Below are positions 8,980 to 18,622 of a DNA stretch of 64,000 nt, piece after piece. Source of the stretch: Streptomyces cyaneogriseus subsp. noncyanogenus (GTDB taxonomy: Bacteria > Actinomycetota > Actinomycetes > Streptomycetales > Streptomycetaceae); NCBI RefSeq assembly GCF_000931445.1, contig NZ_CP010849.1, positions 5,084,001 through 5,148,000 on the forward strand. Reading direction: 5' to 3'. The position numbers were made by a program, and so were the translations under genes. The notes beneath the pieces were generated by a model that was given only the letters and a program-made list of their open reading frames with translations, ran no database searches and was not told the DNA's origin. Each line of letters opens with the position of its first letter. Positions within the stretch are counted from its first letter, which is position 1.

Positions 8980-9474
8980 CTACCGCTCGGGGGTCTGCGC
9001 GTCCCGCGTGGCCGTCCCGTCCTCGACCTCCTCGGCGGCCTCGGTGCCGGCGGCGATCCGGCCGGCCAGCCGTTCGTAGCGCTGCCGGGCGGCCTGGGGA
9101 GTGCCCAGGCCCAGCCCGAAGGCGATCTCGTGCCAGGTCATGCCGCGGCCCCGGGCCATCCGGAGCAGCCCGGCCTCCAGCTCGTCCAGCTCGCCGCGGA
9201 CCAGCGGGACGAGGCTCAGCGCGGCCGTGATGTCGGCGTGGTCCACCTCCGGCTCGCCCTCCTCCCGCTGGGCGGCGCCGCTGAGCAGGAACGACACGAG
9301 CCGGACCGCCTCGTGCGGCCCGAGGACCGTCGGATGGGTCTGCCGGCGGCGCTGCTCGTCGGTGGCCGCGTGGCGCTCGGCGATGCGGAACAGGGAGGTG
9401 TACACCCGCTGGGCCCGCGCCTGCTCGGGCCGCGGGGGAGTGAACGGATCGGTGGGCTCGGGAGGTGTCGGCAT
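8980..9474 (-). CDS. Small HTH-containing conserved protein
   Basis: A 164-residue soluble protein whose C-terminal half contains a helix-turn-helix-like segment (TWHEIAFGLGLGTPQAARQRYERL, about 115-138). That segment resembles sigma-region-4 or Trp-repressor-like HTHs found in small actinobacterial DNA-binding proteins. The middle (TDEQRRRQTHPTVLGPHEAVRLVSFLLSG) is predicted helical. No sensor domain is recognisable. The start at 9474 lacks a strong Shine-Dalgarno. The gene is divergent from a TetR gene across a spacer with an AT-rich palindrome. DNA binding is an inference from the HTH; the target is unknown. Confidence 0.7.
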   Translation of the reverse strand: MPTPPEPTDPFTPPRPEQARAQRVYTSLFRIAERHAATDEQRRRQTHPTVLGPHEAVRLVSFLLSGAAQREEGEPEVDHADITAALSLVPLVRGELDELEAGLLRMARGRGMTWHEIAFGLGLGTPQAARQRYERLAGRIAAGTEAAEEVEDGTATRDAQTPER

Positions 9475-9512
9475 GGGGCCAGGGTGCGTGAGGCAACGGT
9501 TCCACGTCAACT

Positions 9513-9525
9513 GTTTATTGTAAAC
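9513..9525. promoter_or_regulatory. Palindromic operator candidate in HTH/TetR divergon
   Basis: GTTTA-TTG-TAAAC is a perfect 5-3-5 inverted repeat in the only AT-rich island of this spacer, 38 bases from the HTH-protein start and about 105 from the TetR start. Size and placement suit a TetR or small-HTH operator controlling both promoters. Confidence 0.45.
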
Positions 9526-9629
9526 GGATTGTTCAAAAGGCGGGGGCCTGCGGCGTTCGCGGACCCTTGACAGCGCACCGGGGCGCGTCAAATCTGGGCC
9601 GAGAGCCGCTCGCCCCGAGGGAGGCGAAG

Positions 9630-10232
9630 ATGCCCGCAGCCCGGGAGGCCCTGCTCGACGCCGCCTTCGCGGCACTGGCCCGTCGGCCGTGGCCCGCCGT
9701 GCGGATGGTGGACGTGGCCGCGTCCGCCGGCTTCTCCCGGCAGACGCTGTACAACGAGTTCGGCGGCAAGGACGGGCTCGCCCGGGCCCTCGTCCGCAGG
9801 GAGGCCGAGGGCTACCTCGCCGGGGTCGACCGCGCGCTCACCGGCCCCAGCGACCCCCGCGACCGGCTCACCGCGACCGCCGAGTGGACGGCGTCGGCGG
9901 CCCGGGACAGCGCGCTGGTGCGGGCCATGCTCACCGGCTGCTGGAGCGAGCGGCTGCCCGCGCCGAGGGTGGTGCCGCGTCCCTGGGCCGTACCGGCGCA
10001 GCGCCGGGCGGACGGCGCGCTGCCCTCGCCCGGCGACTTCGTGGCCCTGGTGCGGGACCGCGCCGTGGCCGCCCTGTCCGGTCCGGGCGCGACCCGGCAG
10101 GACCCCGCCGACCTGGGCCGGACCTGCGAACTCGCCGTCCGGCTCGCCCTCTCCTGTATCGCGGCACCGCCTGCCGAAGGAGGGGTGGCGGACCTCGTAC
10201 GGGACGTCCTGGCGCGGCGGTTGACGCCCTGA
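9630..10232 (+). CDS. TetR/AcrR-family regulator
   Basis: At 200 residues this is a typical TetR-family repressor. The N-terminal HTH (AAREALLDAAFAALARRPW...VDVAASAGFSRQTLYNEFGGKDGL, residues 3-50) is canonical. The C-terminal ligand domain is Ala/Arg-rich and not assignable to a ligand class. The ATG at 9630 follows GAGGGAGG with good spacing; an earlier in-frame ATG at 9567 lacks one. Divergent from the HTH protein at 8980-9474 and convergent with an SMR transporter gene. Regulation of the divergent gene is the default guess. Confidence 0.88.
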   Translation: MPAAREALLDAAFAALARRPWPAVRMVDVAASAGFSRQTLYNEFGGKDGLARALVRREAEGYLAGVDRALTGPSDPRDRLTATAEWTASAARDSALVRAMLTGCWSERLPAPRVVPRPWAVPAQRRADGALPSPGDFVALVRDRAVAALSGPGATRQDPADLGRTCELAVRLALSCIAAPPAEGGVADLVRDVLARRLTP

Positions 10233-10302
10233 GGCCGCCGTGCCGGGCTCGCCAGGGCCTGTCTGACGATTCCCGCCTGCCCCGCGACGGCTGGCACGCG
10301 CG

Positions 10303-10626
10303 CTAGTGCGCCGAGCCGGAAAGCTGGAGACCGATCACGCCGATGATCACCAGGCTGATCGAGACGATCTTGAGGGTGGAGACCAGGTCACCCAGGAACA
10401 CCATGCCGTAGATGGCGGTGCCCGCCGCGCCGATGCCGGTCCACACCGCGTAGGCCGGGCCGACGTCGAGCTTCTTCAGAGAGAGCGTCAGCAGGCCGAA
10501 ACTGCCCAGGGCGAAGGCCGCGAAGGCGACCGTCGGCCACAGCCGGGTGAAGCCGTGCGACAGCTTCAGACACACGGCGAAGCCCGTCTCCAGCAACCCG
10601 GCCACTACGACCAGCAGCCACGCCAT
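10303..10626 (-). CDS. SMR-family transporter (SugE/Gdx-like)
   Basis: A 107-residue protein with four transmembrane helices, the full length of small multidrug resistance transporters, which work as antiparallel dimers with H+ antiport. The conserved membrane glutamate is in helix 1 (AGLLETGFAV, residue 13). The helix 3 motif YAVWTGIGAAGTAIYG places it near the SugE/Gdx branch, whose members export guanidinium, and not the EmrE branch. AGGAGG lies 9 bases before the ATG. I looked upstream for a guanidine riboswitch and saw no convincing ACGR-loop hairpins. Substrate is therefore unproven. Confidence 0.88.
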   Translation of the reverse strand: MAWLLVVVAGLLETGFAVCLKLSHGFTRLWPTVAFAAFALGSFGLLTLSLKKLDVGPAYAVWTGIGAAGTAIYGMVFLGDLVSTLKIVSISLVIIGVIGLQLSGSAH

Positions 10627-10761
10627 GTGTCGTCCTCCTGTGTCCCCGTGTCGGCGTTCCGACATCCTGTGACCGCTGTGCTGGACTCTGGTCGGGCTCG
10701 GGGTCCGGCTCGGTGCGATTATGCACTTACCTGCCCCTGGGCACGGCAAACAACGCGGACG

Positions 10762-11772
10762 TCAGTCGCCTTCCGTGGGCTCCCGCGTGGCCAGCAGCCG
10801 GCGCAGCGAGTACAGCCGCGCCGGATCGGCGTGGCCGTCGGCCACCCACTGGTCCAGGGCGCAGTCCGGCTCGTCGTGGCTGCACGCGCGGGGGCAGCCC
10901 TCCGTGCCCGGCTCCAGGTCGGGGAAGGCGTGGATCACCCGGGACGGATCGATGTGGGCGAGCCCGAAGGACCGTACGCCCGGGGTGTCGACCACCCAGC
11001 CCTCCGCGCCCGCCAGCGGCAGCGCGAGCGCCGACGTCGTCGTGTGGCGGCCGCGGCCCGTCACCGCGTTCACATGCCCCGTGATGCGCCGGCGCTCTTC
11101 CGGTACCAGCGCGTTGACCAGCGTGGTCTTGCCGACGCCCGAGTGGCCGACGAAGGCCGTGACCTTGCCGGCCAGGTGCTCGCGCACCCGGTCCGCCGCG
11201 TCGCCGTTCTCCAGCTCCTCGCGGCTGGTGACGACGTAGGGGATGTCCAGCGCGCCGTACAGCTCCAGCAGTTCGTCCGGCGGGGCGAGGTCGGACTTGG
11301 TCATGACCAGCAGCGGGGTGAGGCCGCCGTCGTACGCCGCGACCAGGCAGCGGTCGATCAGGCGGGGGCGCGGCTCGGGGTCGGCGAGGGCGGTGACGAT
11401 GGCGAGCTGGTCGGCGTTGGCGACGACCACGCGCTCGTAGGGGTCGTCGTCGTCCGCCGTGCGGCGCAGGACGGAGGTGCGCTCCTCGATGCGGACGATG
11501 CGGGCGAGGGTGTCCTTCCGGCCGGACAGATCGCCGACCAGGGCCACCCGGTCGCCCACCACGGCCGCCTTGCGGCCCAGTTCGCGGGCCTTCATCGCCA
11601 TCACGGTCCGGTCGTCCACCAGGCAGGTCAGCCGGCCCCGGTCGACGGTGAGGACCAGGCCCTCGGCGGCGTCCTCGTGCTTGGGCCGGATGCTGGTGCG
11701 CGGCCGGGTGTTCCGCCGCCCCGGGCGGGTGCGGATGTCGTCCTCGTCGGTGTGCTTGCCGTAGCGGCGCAT
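10762..11772 (-). CDS. rsgA: Ribosome small-subunit biogenesis GTPase RsgA
   Basis: A 336-residue circularly permuted GTPase that aids late 30S maturation. The order of motifs is diagnostic: an N-terminal OB-fold, then G4 (TKSD) ahead of the P-loop GHSGVGKTTL, then G3 (DTPGVRSFG). A C-terminal zinc knuckle with Cys-x4-Cys-x-His-x5-Cys spacing (CPRACSHDEPDC) follows. The N-terminus carries a basic, Arg/Pro-rich extension. The ATG at 10 bases past the aroA stop, in the same direction, indicates an aroA-rsgA operon, an arrangement common in actinobacteria. A start 45 bases upstream would overlap aroA and is less likely. Confidence 0.93.
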   Translation of the reverse strand: MRRYGKHTDEDDIRTRPGRRNTRPRTSIRPKHEDAAEGLVLTVDRGRLTCLVDDRTVMAMKARELGRKAAVVGDRVALVGDLSGRKDTLARIVRIEERTSVLRRTADDDDPYERVVVANADQLAIVTALADPEPRPRLIDRCLVAAYDGGLTPLLVMTKSDLAPPDELLELYGALDIPYVVTSREELENGDAADRVREHLAGKVTAFVGHSGVGKTTLVNALVPEERRRITGHVNAVTGRGRHTTTSALALPLAGAEGWVVDTPGVRSFGLAHIDPSRVIHAFPDLEPGTEGCPRACSHDEPDCALDQWVADGHADPARLYSLRRLLATREPTEGD

Positions 11773-11783
11773 GGCCTCGCCCC

Positions 11784-13109
11784 CTACGCCCTGTCGCTCC
11801 CGAGCATCCCGGTCCACAGTCCGGGGAAGTCCGGCAGGGTCTTCGCCGTCGTGGCCACGTTCTCGATCCGGATCCCCTCGACCGCCAGGCCGATGATCGC
11901 GCCGGCGGTGGCCATGCGGTGGTCCTCGTAGGTGTGGAAGACCCCGCCGTGCAGCGGGCGCGGGCGGATGTGCAGGCCGTCGGCGGTCTCCGTCACATCG
12001 CCGCCGAGCTCGTTGATCTCCTTGGTGAGCGCGGCCAGGCGGTCCGTCTCGTGCAGGCGCAGGTGCGCCACGCCGCGCAGGGTGGAGGGGGAGTCCGCGA
12101 GGGCGGCGACGGCCGCGATGCCCGGGGTGAGCTCGCCGACCTCGCTCAGGTCCACGTCGATGCCGTGGATCGCGCCGGTCCCGGTGAAGACCAGGCCGTG
12201 CTCGGTCAGCCGGCAGGAACCGCCCATCTCGGTGAAGATCTCGCGCAGCCGGTCACCGGGCTGGGTGGTCCTGGCCGGCCAGTCCGGGATCACGACCCGG
12301 CCGCCGGTCACCAGCGCCGCCGCGAGGAAGGGCTGGGCGTTGGACAGATCCGGCTCGATCGTCAGGTCCCGGCCGAGCAGGGCGCCCGGCGTCACCCGCC
12401 AGACGTTCGGCTCGCCGCCCGACTCGGGCGTGTCCACCTGGGCGCCGACCGCGCGCAGCATGTCGACCGTCATCCGGATGTGCGGCATGGAGGGCAGGGT
12501 GGCGCCGGTGTGGCGGACCTCGACGCCCTGGTTGAAGCGGGGGCCGGACAGCAGCAGCGCGGAGACGAACTGCGACGACGACGACGCGTCGACCGCGACC
12601 GGGCCGCCGTCCAGGGCGCCGCTGCCGTGCACGGTCATCGGCAGCGCGCCGCGCCCGTCGTCGTCGATCCGGGCGCCGAGGGCGCGCAGGGCGTCGATGA
12701 CGCCGTGCAGGGGGCGCTCGTAGGAACGGGGGTCGCCGTCGAAGCGGACCGGGCCGTCGGCGAGCGCGGCGACCGGCGGCAGGAAGCGCATGACCGTGCC
12801 GGCGTTGCCGACGTCGACCGTGGCCGGGCCGCGCAGGCCCGCCGGGATCACGCGCCACGCCTCGCCGGTGCCGTCGGGGCCGACGCCCTCCTCGATGCCG
12901 ACGCCCATCGCGCGCAGGGCACCGGCCATCAGCAGGGTGTCGCGGGAGCGCAGCGGGCGGCGCAGCCAGCCCGGCTCGGAGGCGAGCGCGGCCAGCACCA
13001 GGGCGCGGTTGGTGACCGATTTGGACCCCGGCACGTGGACCGTCGCGTCGACGGCTCCGCTCGCGTGCGGGGCGGGCCAGAGGGCGGTGTCTGCGGGGTT
13101 CACGGTCAT
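11784..13109 (-). CDS. aroA: 3-Phosphoshikimate 1-carboxyvinyltransferase (EPSP synthase)
   Basis: This 441-residue cytoplasmic enzyme joins shikimate-3-phosphate and phosphoenolpyruvate, the sixth step of the shikimate pathway and the target of glyphosate. Both symmetric lobes are complete. Visible motifs are PGSKSVTNRALVLAAL near residue 28, GNAGTVMRF, the serine cluster SSSSQFVSALLLSG, and the C-terminal YEDHRMATAGAIIGLA. The first-lobe substrate lysine (SKS) is present. The start at 13109 gives the expected N-terminus; the long upstream frame is shadow coding. First gene of an operon with rsgA. Confidence 0.96.
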   Translation of the reverse strand: MTVNPADTALWPAPHASGAVDATVHVPGSKSVTNRALVLAALASEPGWLRRPLRSRDTLLMAGALRAMGVGIEEGVGPDGTGEAWRVIPAGLRGPATVDVGNAGTVMRFLPPVAALADGPVRFDGDPRSYERPLHGVIDALRALGARIDDDGRGALPMTVHGSGALDGGPVAVDASSSSQFVSALLLSGPRFNQGVEVRHTGATLPSMPHIRMTVDMLRAVGAQVDTPESGGEPNVWRVTPGALLGRDLTIEPDLSNAQPFLAAALVTGGRVVIPDWPARTTQPGDRLREIFTEMGGSCRLTEHGLVFTGTGAIHGIDVDLSEVGELTPGIAAVAALADSPSTLRGVAHLRLHETDRLAALTKEINELGGDVTETADGLHIRPRPLHGGVFHTYEDHRMATAGAIIGLAVEGIRIENVATTAKTLPDFPGLWTGMLGSDRA

Positions 13110-13273
13110 GGGCCCCACTTTAGTGGCTGGTCCCGACCGGAGATCTTGATCAAATGCGGTGAAACCCGAGCGAAACAACGACAAGGACAGACAGGGAAGG
13201 ACAGGGGCATTGCCGTGCACAGAGGTGGAGGGCGGGCCGCTCCAGCGCGCCCGGGGAGCCGCGCGCCCCCGGG

Positions 13274-13996
13274 TCACAGCCCCAGCAGCCAGCGTCCCCC
13301 GCCGATCAGCGAGCACAGCGACACCGCGTGGAACAGGAACAGCCACACCCCCGCCGGGGCGTGCGTGAGCCGGGCGAGCTGGTCCGCGTCCGAGTCGCCG
13401 GCCTGCCCGCGGGACCGCTTGAGCTGGAGCTCGAAGGCCGGGCGTACCCCGCCGAGCAGCAGGAACCACACCGTCGCGTAGGCGAACGCCGCCTGCACCT
13501 GCGGCCCCGTCAGCCAGGAGACCAGGAGGAAGAGGGCGCCGGTGAGGACCACGGTGAGCACACCGTAGGCGTTGCGGATCATCACCAGCATGGCGGCGAG
13601 CAGGGCCGTCGCCACCCACAGCAGCAGGGTGATCCGTCCGGTGGCCAGCAGGGCGGCGCCGCCCAGTCCGAGCAGCGAGGGGGCGGTGTAACCGGCGGCG
13701 GCGGTGAGGATCATGCCCAGGCCGTACGGCTTGCCCCGGCTGACGGTCAGGCCGCTGGTGTCGGAGTGCAGGCGGATCCCGGTCAGCGTACGGCCGGTGA
13801 GCAGGGCCACCAGCCCGTGCCCGCCCTCGTGCGCGATGGTGACGGCGTTGCGCGCCACCCGCCACACGCGGTGCGGCGCGACGACGGCGAACGCGGCGAC
13901 GAGCGCCGCGATCACCACCCACGGCTCGGGGCCCGGCTGGGTGCCCGACAGCTCGTCCCAGAACGAGGCGAGTGACGCCGATGCGGTGCTGTACAT
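13274..13996 (-). CDS. M50-family membrane metalloprotease-like protein
   Basis: A 240-residue polytopic membrane protein with about six hydrophobic segments. The zinc motif HEGGH (HExxH, about residue 55) opens the segment ARNAVTIAHEGGHGLVALLTGR, which places it in the M50/site-2-protease clan. The usual second-site NxxPxxxLDG motif is not obvious, so the third zinc ligand is uncertain and substrate processing is unproven. A cytosolic basic stretch (LQLKRSRGQ) precedes the last helices. Divergent from the HMCES-like gene with only 50 bases between starts, so their promoters must overlap. Confidence 0.8.
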   Translation of the reverse strand: MYSTASASLASFWDELSGTQPGPEPWVVIAALVAAFAVVAPHRVWRVARNAVTIAHEGGHGLVALLTGRTLTGIRLHSDTSGLTVSRGKPYGLGMILTAAAGYTAPSLLGLGGAALLATGRITLLLWVATALLAAMLVMIRNAYGVLTVVLTGALFLLVSWLTGPQVQAAFAYATVWFLLLGGVRPAFELQLKRSRGQAGDSDADQLARLTHAPAGVWLFLFHAVSLCSLIGGGRWLLGL

Positions 13997-14046
13997 GAGT
14001 GGTGGGGGCCCCTCCCGGTCGCGCGGAGTCTGGCAGTGTTGCCCGC

Positions 14047-14865
14047 ATGTGCGGACGGTACGCAGCGAGTCGCAGCCCCGAGGATCTCGCAGAAATCTTT
14101 GAAATAGAGAAGTGGGAGCCGGCGGAGACCCTGGTGGAGCCCGACTACAACGTCGCGCCCACCAAGGAGGTCTTCGCCGTCCTGGACCGCCCTGTGAAGG
14201 ACGCGCCCGACCCGCGGCCGGTTCGCCAGCTGCGCAGGCTGAAGTGGGGGCTCGTCCCCTCCTGGTCCCGGACGCCCGAGGGCGCCGCCCGCATGATCAA
14301 CGCGCGCGCCGAGACCGTCCACGAGAAGCCGTCCTACCGCCGCGCCTTCGCCGCCCGGCGCTGCATCCTGCCCGCCGACGGCTACTACGAGTGGGTCACC
14401 GGCAAGCAGGAGCGGGAGCTGGAGGTGGAGGGGAAGCGGAAGCGGCCCCGCAAGCAGCCGTACTTCGTCACACCGGCCGACGGGTCGGTGTTCGCGATGG
14501 CGGGACTGTACGAGTTCTGGCGGGACCGGACGCTGCCGGACGACCACCCCCAGGCCTGGTGGGTGACGTGCTCGGTGATCACCACCGAGGCGGAGACCAC
14601 GCCGCTCGCCGCCGCCCCGCCCGAGGGACCCGCCTCGCTCGCCGACATCCACCCCCGGATGCCGCTGATGCTCACCCCCGACCGCTGGGACGCGTGGCTG
14701 GACCCGGCCCGCACGGACCCCGGCGAGCTGCGGTCGCTGCTGGCACCCCCGCCCCCCGGGCTGATGCGGGCCCACCCCGTCTCCACGGCCGTCAGCAACG
14801 TCCGCAACAACGGCCCGGAGCTGCTGAAGGAGCTGGCGGCGCCGGAGGAGGGCACACTGTTCTGA
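14047..14865 (+). CDS. HMCES/YedK-type abasic-site-binding protein (SRAP)
   Basis: A 272-residue SOS-response-associated peptidase (SRAP) family protein. The catalytic Cys2 is exposed after removal of Met1 (MCGRYA) and forms a thiazolidine crosslink with abasic sites in single-stranded DNA, shielding them. Other conserved elements are YNVAPT, MINARAET, the glutamate in RRCILPADGYYEW, and HPRMPLML. The start is fixed by the need for Cys at position 2. A basic insertion (GKRKRPRKQ) between the core strands is a common actinobacterial variation. The next gene begins one base after the stop codon, suggesting a two-gene transcript. Confidence 0.93.
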   Translation: MCGRYAASRSPEDLAEIFEIEKWEPAETLVEPDYNVAPTKEVFAVLDRPVKDAPDPRPVRQLRRLKWGLVPSWSRTPEGAARMINARAETVHEKPSYRRAFAARRCILPADGYYEWVTGKQERELEVEGKRKRPRKQPYFVTPADGSVFAMAGLYEFWRDRTLPDDHPQAWWVTCSVITTEAETTPLAAAPPEGPASLADIHPRMPLMLTPDRWDAWLDPARTDPGELRSLLAPPPPGLMRAHPVSTAVSNVRNNGPELLKELAAPEEGTLF

Positions 14866-14866
14866 C

Positions 14867-15577
14867 GTGAGCCCCGAGACGCACGAGACGCCCGAGACCG
14901 CAGAGACCGCCGTGACCGCCGTGACTTCCGAGACCGGCGCGACCGGCGTGACCACCCAGACCGTCGACACGGACGCCGGGCCCGCCCGCGTCACCTGGCA
15001 CCCGGCCGCCGCGGCCCGGCTCGTCCTCGCCGTCGGCCATGGCGCTGGCGGCGGCATCGAGGCCCGTGACCTCACGGCGCTGGCGGCGGCGCTGCCCGGC
15101 CACGGCGTCACCGTCGCCCTCGTCGAGCAGCCCTGGCGGGTGGCCGGGAAGAAGGTGGCGCCCGCGCCCAAGACGCTGGACACCGGCTGGCGCGGCGTCT
15201 GGCCCGCGCTCACCGCGCCCGGCCTGCCGGTGATCTCCGGCGGACGCAGCGCCGGGGCCCGCGTCGCCTGCCGCACCGCCACCGAGCTGGGCGCCCGCGG
15301 GGTCCTCGCCCTCTCCTTCCCGCTCCACCCGCCGGGCAGGCCCGAGAAGTCCCGCGCGGACGAACTGCTCGGCACCGGCGTGCCCACCCTGGTCGTCCAG
15401 GGCGGCAACGACCCGTTCGGCAGGCCGGAGGAGTTCCCCGCCGGGCCGTACGAACTGGTCGAGGTGGCGCACGGCGATCACGGCTTCGCCGTGCCGAAAC
15501 GGGCGGCCATCACCCAGCAGGAGGCCCTCGCGGCCGTCACCGCGGCCGCCGTCACGTGGACCGCGTCACTCGGGTGA
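14867..15577 (+). CDS. Alpha/beta-hydrolase family protein
   Basis: A 236-residue protein with an alpha/beta-hydrolase core of the small KANL3/Tex30-like type. The nucleophile elbow is GGRSAGAR (Ser in GxSxG form), the acid lies near QGGNDPFG and the histidine in HGDHGF. An oxyanion-like HGAGGG follows strand 3. The substrate is unknown. The first 35 residues are a low-complexity run of Glu/Thr and Ala/Val/Thr units, so the true start may lie at one of several in-frame GTG codons after 14867. The GTG used here follows the preceding stop by one base, with GGAGGAGGG 15 bases upstream. Confidence 0.78.
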   Translation: MSPETHETPETAETAVTAVTSETGATGVTTQTVDTDAGPARVTWHPAAAARLVLAVGHGAGGGIEARDLTALAAALPGHGVTVALVEQPWRVAGKKVAPAPKTLDTGWRGVWPALTAPGLPVISGGRSAGARVACRTATELGARGVLALSFPLHPPGRPEKSRADELLGTGVPTLVVQGGNDPFGRPEEFPAGPYELVEVAHGDHGFAVPKRAAITQQEALAAVTAAAVTWTASLG

Positions 15578-15584
15578 CGGCGCG

Positions 15585-15610
15585 GGAATGACCGGCCCGC
15601 GGCGGCTGTT
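15585..15610 (+). promoter_or_regulatory. SigR-type promoter (sigRp2-like)
   Basis: GGAAT at 15585-15589 and GTT at 15608-15610 are separated by exactly 18 bases, matching the published SigR consensus GGAAT-N18-GTT. It lies 60 bases before the ATG at 15670. In S. coelicolor such a promoter autoregulates sigR during thiol-oxidative stress. Match and spacing are seen directly; function is by homology. Confidence 0.8.
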
Positions 15611-15669
15611 GTGGCGGACGTGCGTGCCGGGGTGCCGGCACCGATGTCGTAGGAGAGGAAGTCCGCCGC

Positions 15670-16589
<920 letters not shown>

Positions 16590-16593
<4 letters not shown>

Positions 16594-16916
16594 GCTGCGG
16601 AGAGCCGCACGAGACGGAGTGCAGCGAGATCCTCGATCATCTCTACGAGTTCCTCGACCGTGAGATGCCGGATGTCGAGTGCTCGAAGTTCGAGCACCAC
16701 TTCGAGGAGTGCTCGCCCTGCCTGGAGAAGTACGGGCTGGAGCAGGCCGTGAAGAAGCTGGTCAAGCGGTGCTGCGGCCATGACGACGTGCCGGGCGACC
16801 TGAGGGCCAAGGTCATGGGGCGGATCGAGCTGATCCGCTCCGGCCAGGCGGTCCCCGAGCACGACGTCACGGCGGCTCCGCCGGCCTCCTCGCCGCCCGC
16901 CTCGCAGGACTCCTGA
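16590..16916 (+). CDS. rsrA: Redox-sensing zinc anti-sigma factor RsrA
   Basis: A 108-residue cytoplasmic anti-sigma factor that holds SigR inactive in the reduced, zinc-bound state. The ZAS signature HHFEECSPC (HxxxCxxC) is present, with further cysteines at positions 3 and 11 and a CC pair near 61-62. These equal the redox and zinc cysteines described for S. coelicolor RsrA. Oxidation forms a disulfide, expels zinc and frees SigR. The tail after about residue 85 is Ala/Pro/Ser-rich and probably disordered. The start overlaps the sigR stop by four bases. Confidence 0.95.
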
Positions 16917-17058
16917 CACTCCTCGCCGGGGGCCCGCCCGCCGCGCCCCCCCAGAGCGGACCTTCACCCGAACGAAGTAATGCGGTTCGTCGGCCCGCGT
17001 CCCCCTCTCCGGTCGTCCTAGGCTCCGATGCCTGACGGAGAAGGCCGGGGAGGAGTTC

Positions 17059-18381
17059 ATGGAGGCGATACCGGCACGGGCCCACGCCTACGTCTGCGGT
17101 GTCGCCCTCGCCGTCCCGGCCTGTCTGCTCGTCCCGCCCCCGCTCTCCGCGGGGAAGGCCCCGTGGTGGGCGGTGCTCCTGCTCGCCGCGGTGTACGCCG
17201 GCTGTGAGTACGCCGCCCGGTTCCGCTTCGCCGGGCCCTGCTACCCGGTGCTGCTCGCCGCGGCCTTCCTGCTGCCGCCGGCCACCGCCGCCCTCGTGTC
17301 GCTGCCCGGGGCGCTGCTGTCCCCGGTCGAGCAGGCGCCCGCCGCCCCGCGCCGCCTCTGGCGGGCCGCCCGGCAGGCGCTCGCCGTGTGGGTGGCCGCC
17401 CGGGTGCACGGGGCGCTGGGCGGCCGGGCCGCGGTCGCGGACCCCGACTTCCCCTACGCGCTCGCTCCGGCCGGGGCCGCGGTGCTCGCCTTCTGCCTGG
17501 TGCTGACGCTGCTGGACGGCGGGATGCTCGTCGCGGCCGACCGGGTCCCGGCGCGCAGGGCGTGGCGGGGACTGTTCCTGCGTTCCCTGCCGCCCGTCGC
17601 CGTGCACGGGCTCGCCGGGCTGATGATGGCCGTGCTGTGGCGCAGCCCGTACGGGCCCGTCGCCGCGCTGCTGGTGCTGCTGCCGGTCGGCGTCTCCTGG
17701 TGGGCGTTCGCCCAGTACCACCGGGAGCGGGCCGCGCACCAGGCCACCATCCGCGCGCTGGTGCAGGCCGTCGACATCAAGGACGGCTACACGCGCGGGC
17801 ACAGCGAGCGGGTCGGGCAGGCGTCCATGATGATCGCGCGCGAGCTGGGCCTGGACGAGGAGCGCGTGGAGATGCTGCGCTTCGCGGGCATCCTGCACGA
17901 CGTGGGCAAACTCGGCGTGCCGACCCGGTTGCTCACCAAGGACGGGCCCCTCACCCCCGACGAGCGGAGGGTGATCGAACTGCACCCCGAGTACGGGCAC
18001 GAGATGGTACGCGGCATCGGCTTCCTGGAGGAGGCGCGGGCCGCCGTCCTCCACCACCACGAGCGGCTGGACGGCACCGGCTACCCCTACGGGCTCGCCG
18101 GGGGCCAGATCCCGGAGAGCGCCCGGGTGGTGGCCGTCGCCGACGCGTTCGACGCGATGACCTCCACCCGCTCCTACCGCAGGGCCCGGCCGGTCGCGGC
18201 CGCGCTGGAGGAACTGGAGCGGTGCGCGGGGTCCCAGTTCGATCCGCGGATGGTGGCCGCGCTGGTCCGGGCGCTGGAGCGGTGCGGGTGGCACCCGGCG
18301 GTGACCGCGGAGGAGACCAGCGGCACGCCGGCCGGGACGTCCGGCCCCTCCGTCCGGGGCGGGCCGGGGGCCCGCCGATGA
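17059..18381 (+). CDS. Membrane HD-GYP domain protein
   Basis: A 440-residue protein with about six transmembrane helices (residues 10-230) followed by a cytoplasmic HD-GYP domain (about 235-420). Motifs are complete: GHSERVGQ, the HD pair in ILHDVGKLG, the downstream histidines in LHHHERLDGTGYPYGL including the GYP signature, and the aspartates in VADAFDAMTSTRSYR. HD-GYP proteins hydrolyse cyclic di-GMP, a developmental signal in Streptomyces. GGAGG precedes the ATG by 5 bases. A second, degenerate HD protein follows on the same strand. Catalytic activity is likely from intact residues but unproven. Confidence 0.88.
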   Translation: MEAIPARAHAYVCGVALAVPACLLVPPPLSAGKAPWWAVLLLAAVYAGCEYAARFRFAGPCYPVLLAAAFLLPPATAALVSLPGALLSPVEQAPAAPRRLWRAARQALAVWVAARVHGALGGRAAVADPDFPYALAPAGAAVLAFCLVLTLLDGGMLVAADRVPARRAWRGLFLRSLPPVAVHGLAGLMMAVLWRSPYGPVAALLVLLPVGVSWWAFAQYHRERAAHQATIRALVQAVDIKDGYTRGHSERVGQASMMIARELGLDEERVEMLRFAGILHDVGKLGVPTRLLTKDGPLTPDERRVIELHPEYGHEMVRGIGFLEEARAAVLHHHERLDGTGYPYGLAGGQIPESARVVAVADAFDAMTSTRSYRRARPVAAALEELERCAGSQFDPRMVAALVRALERCGWHPAVTAEETSGTPAGTSGPSVRGGPGARR

Positions 18382-18622
18382 GGCCGCCCGTCTCCCGGGC
18401 CCGGCCGGACGCGGGTGCGCCGACGGGTTCCGCGGTCCGGCCGCCGGGGCCCGGCCCGGCTGCCGGGGCCCGTGGTGTCCGCCCCCGTGGTGCCGGTGGT
18501 GCCCGGGGTGATCACGGCGATCCCGGGGCGGGCGCGGGCCGTCCGGGGGTGGCCGGGTGGCTGCCCGGGGAGCCGTGCCCGCGCGGGTCCGCGATCTCCG
18601 TGCGACGGCCGGGGGCACGCCC

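Noticed and set aside
10627..10761. Guanidine riboswitch ahead of the SMR transporter
   Set aside because: I looked for paired hairpins with ACGR loops or the ykkC core on the minus strand and found no convincing match.
10306..11931. 541-residue plus-strand frame
   Set aside because: Antisense to the SMR gene and rsgA, both with intact motifs.
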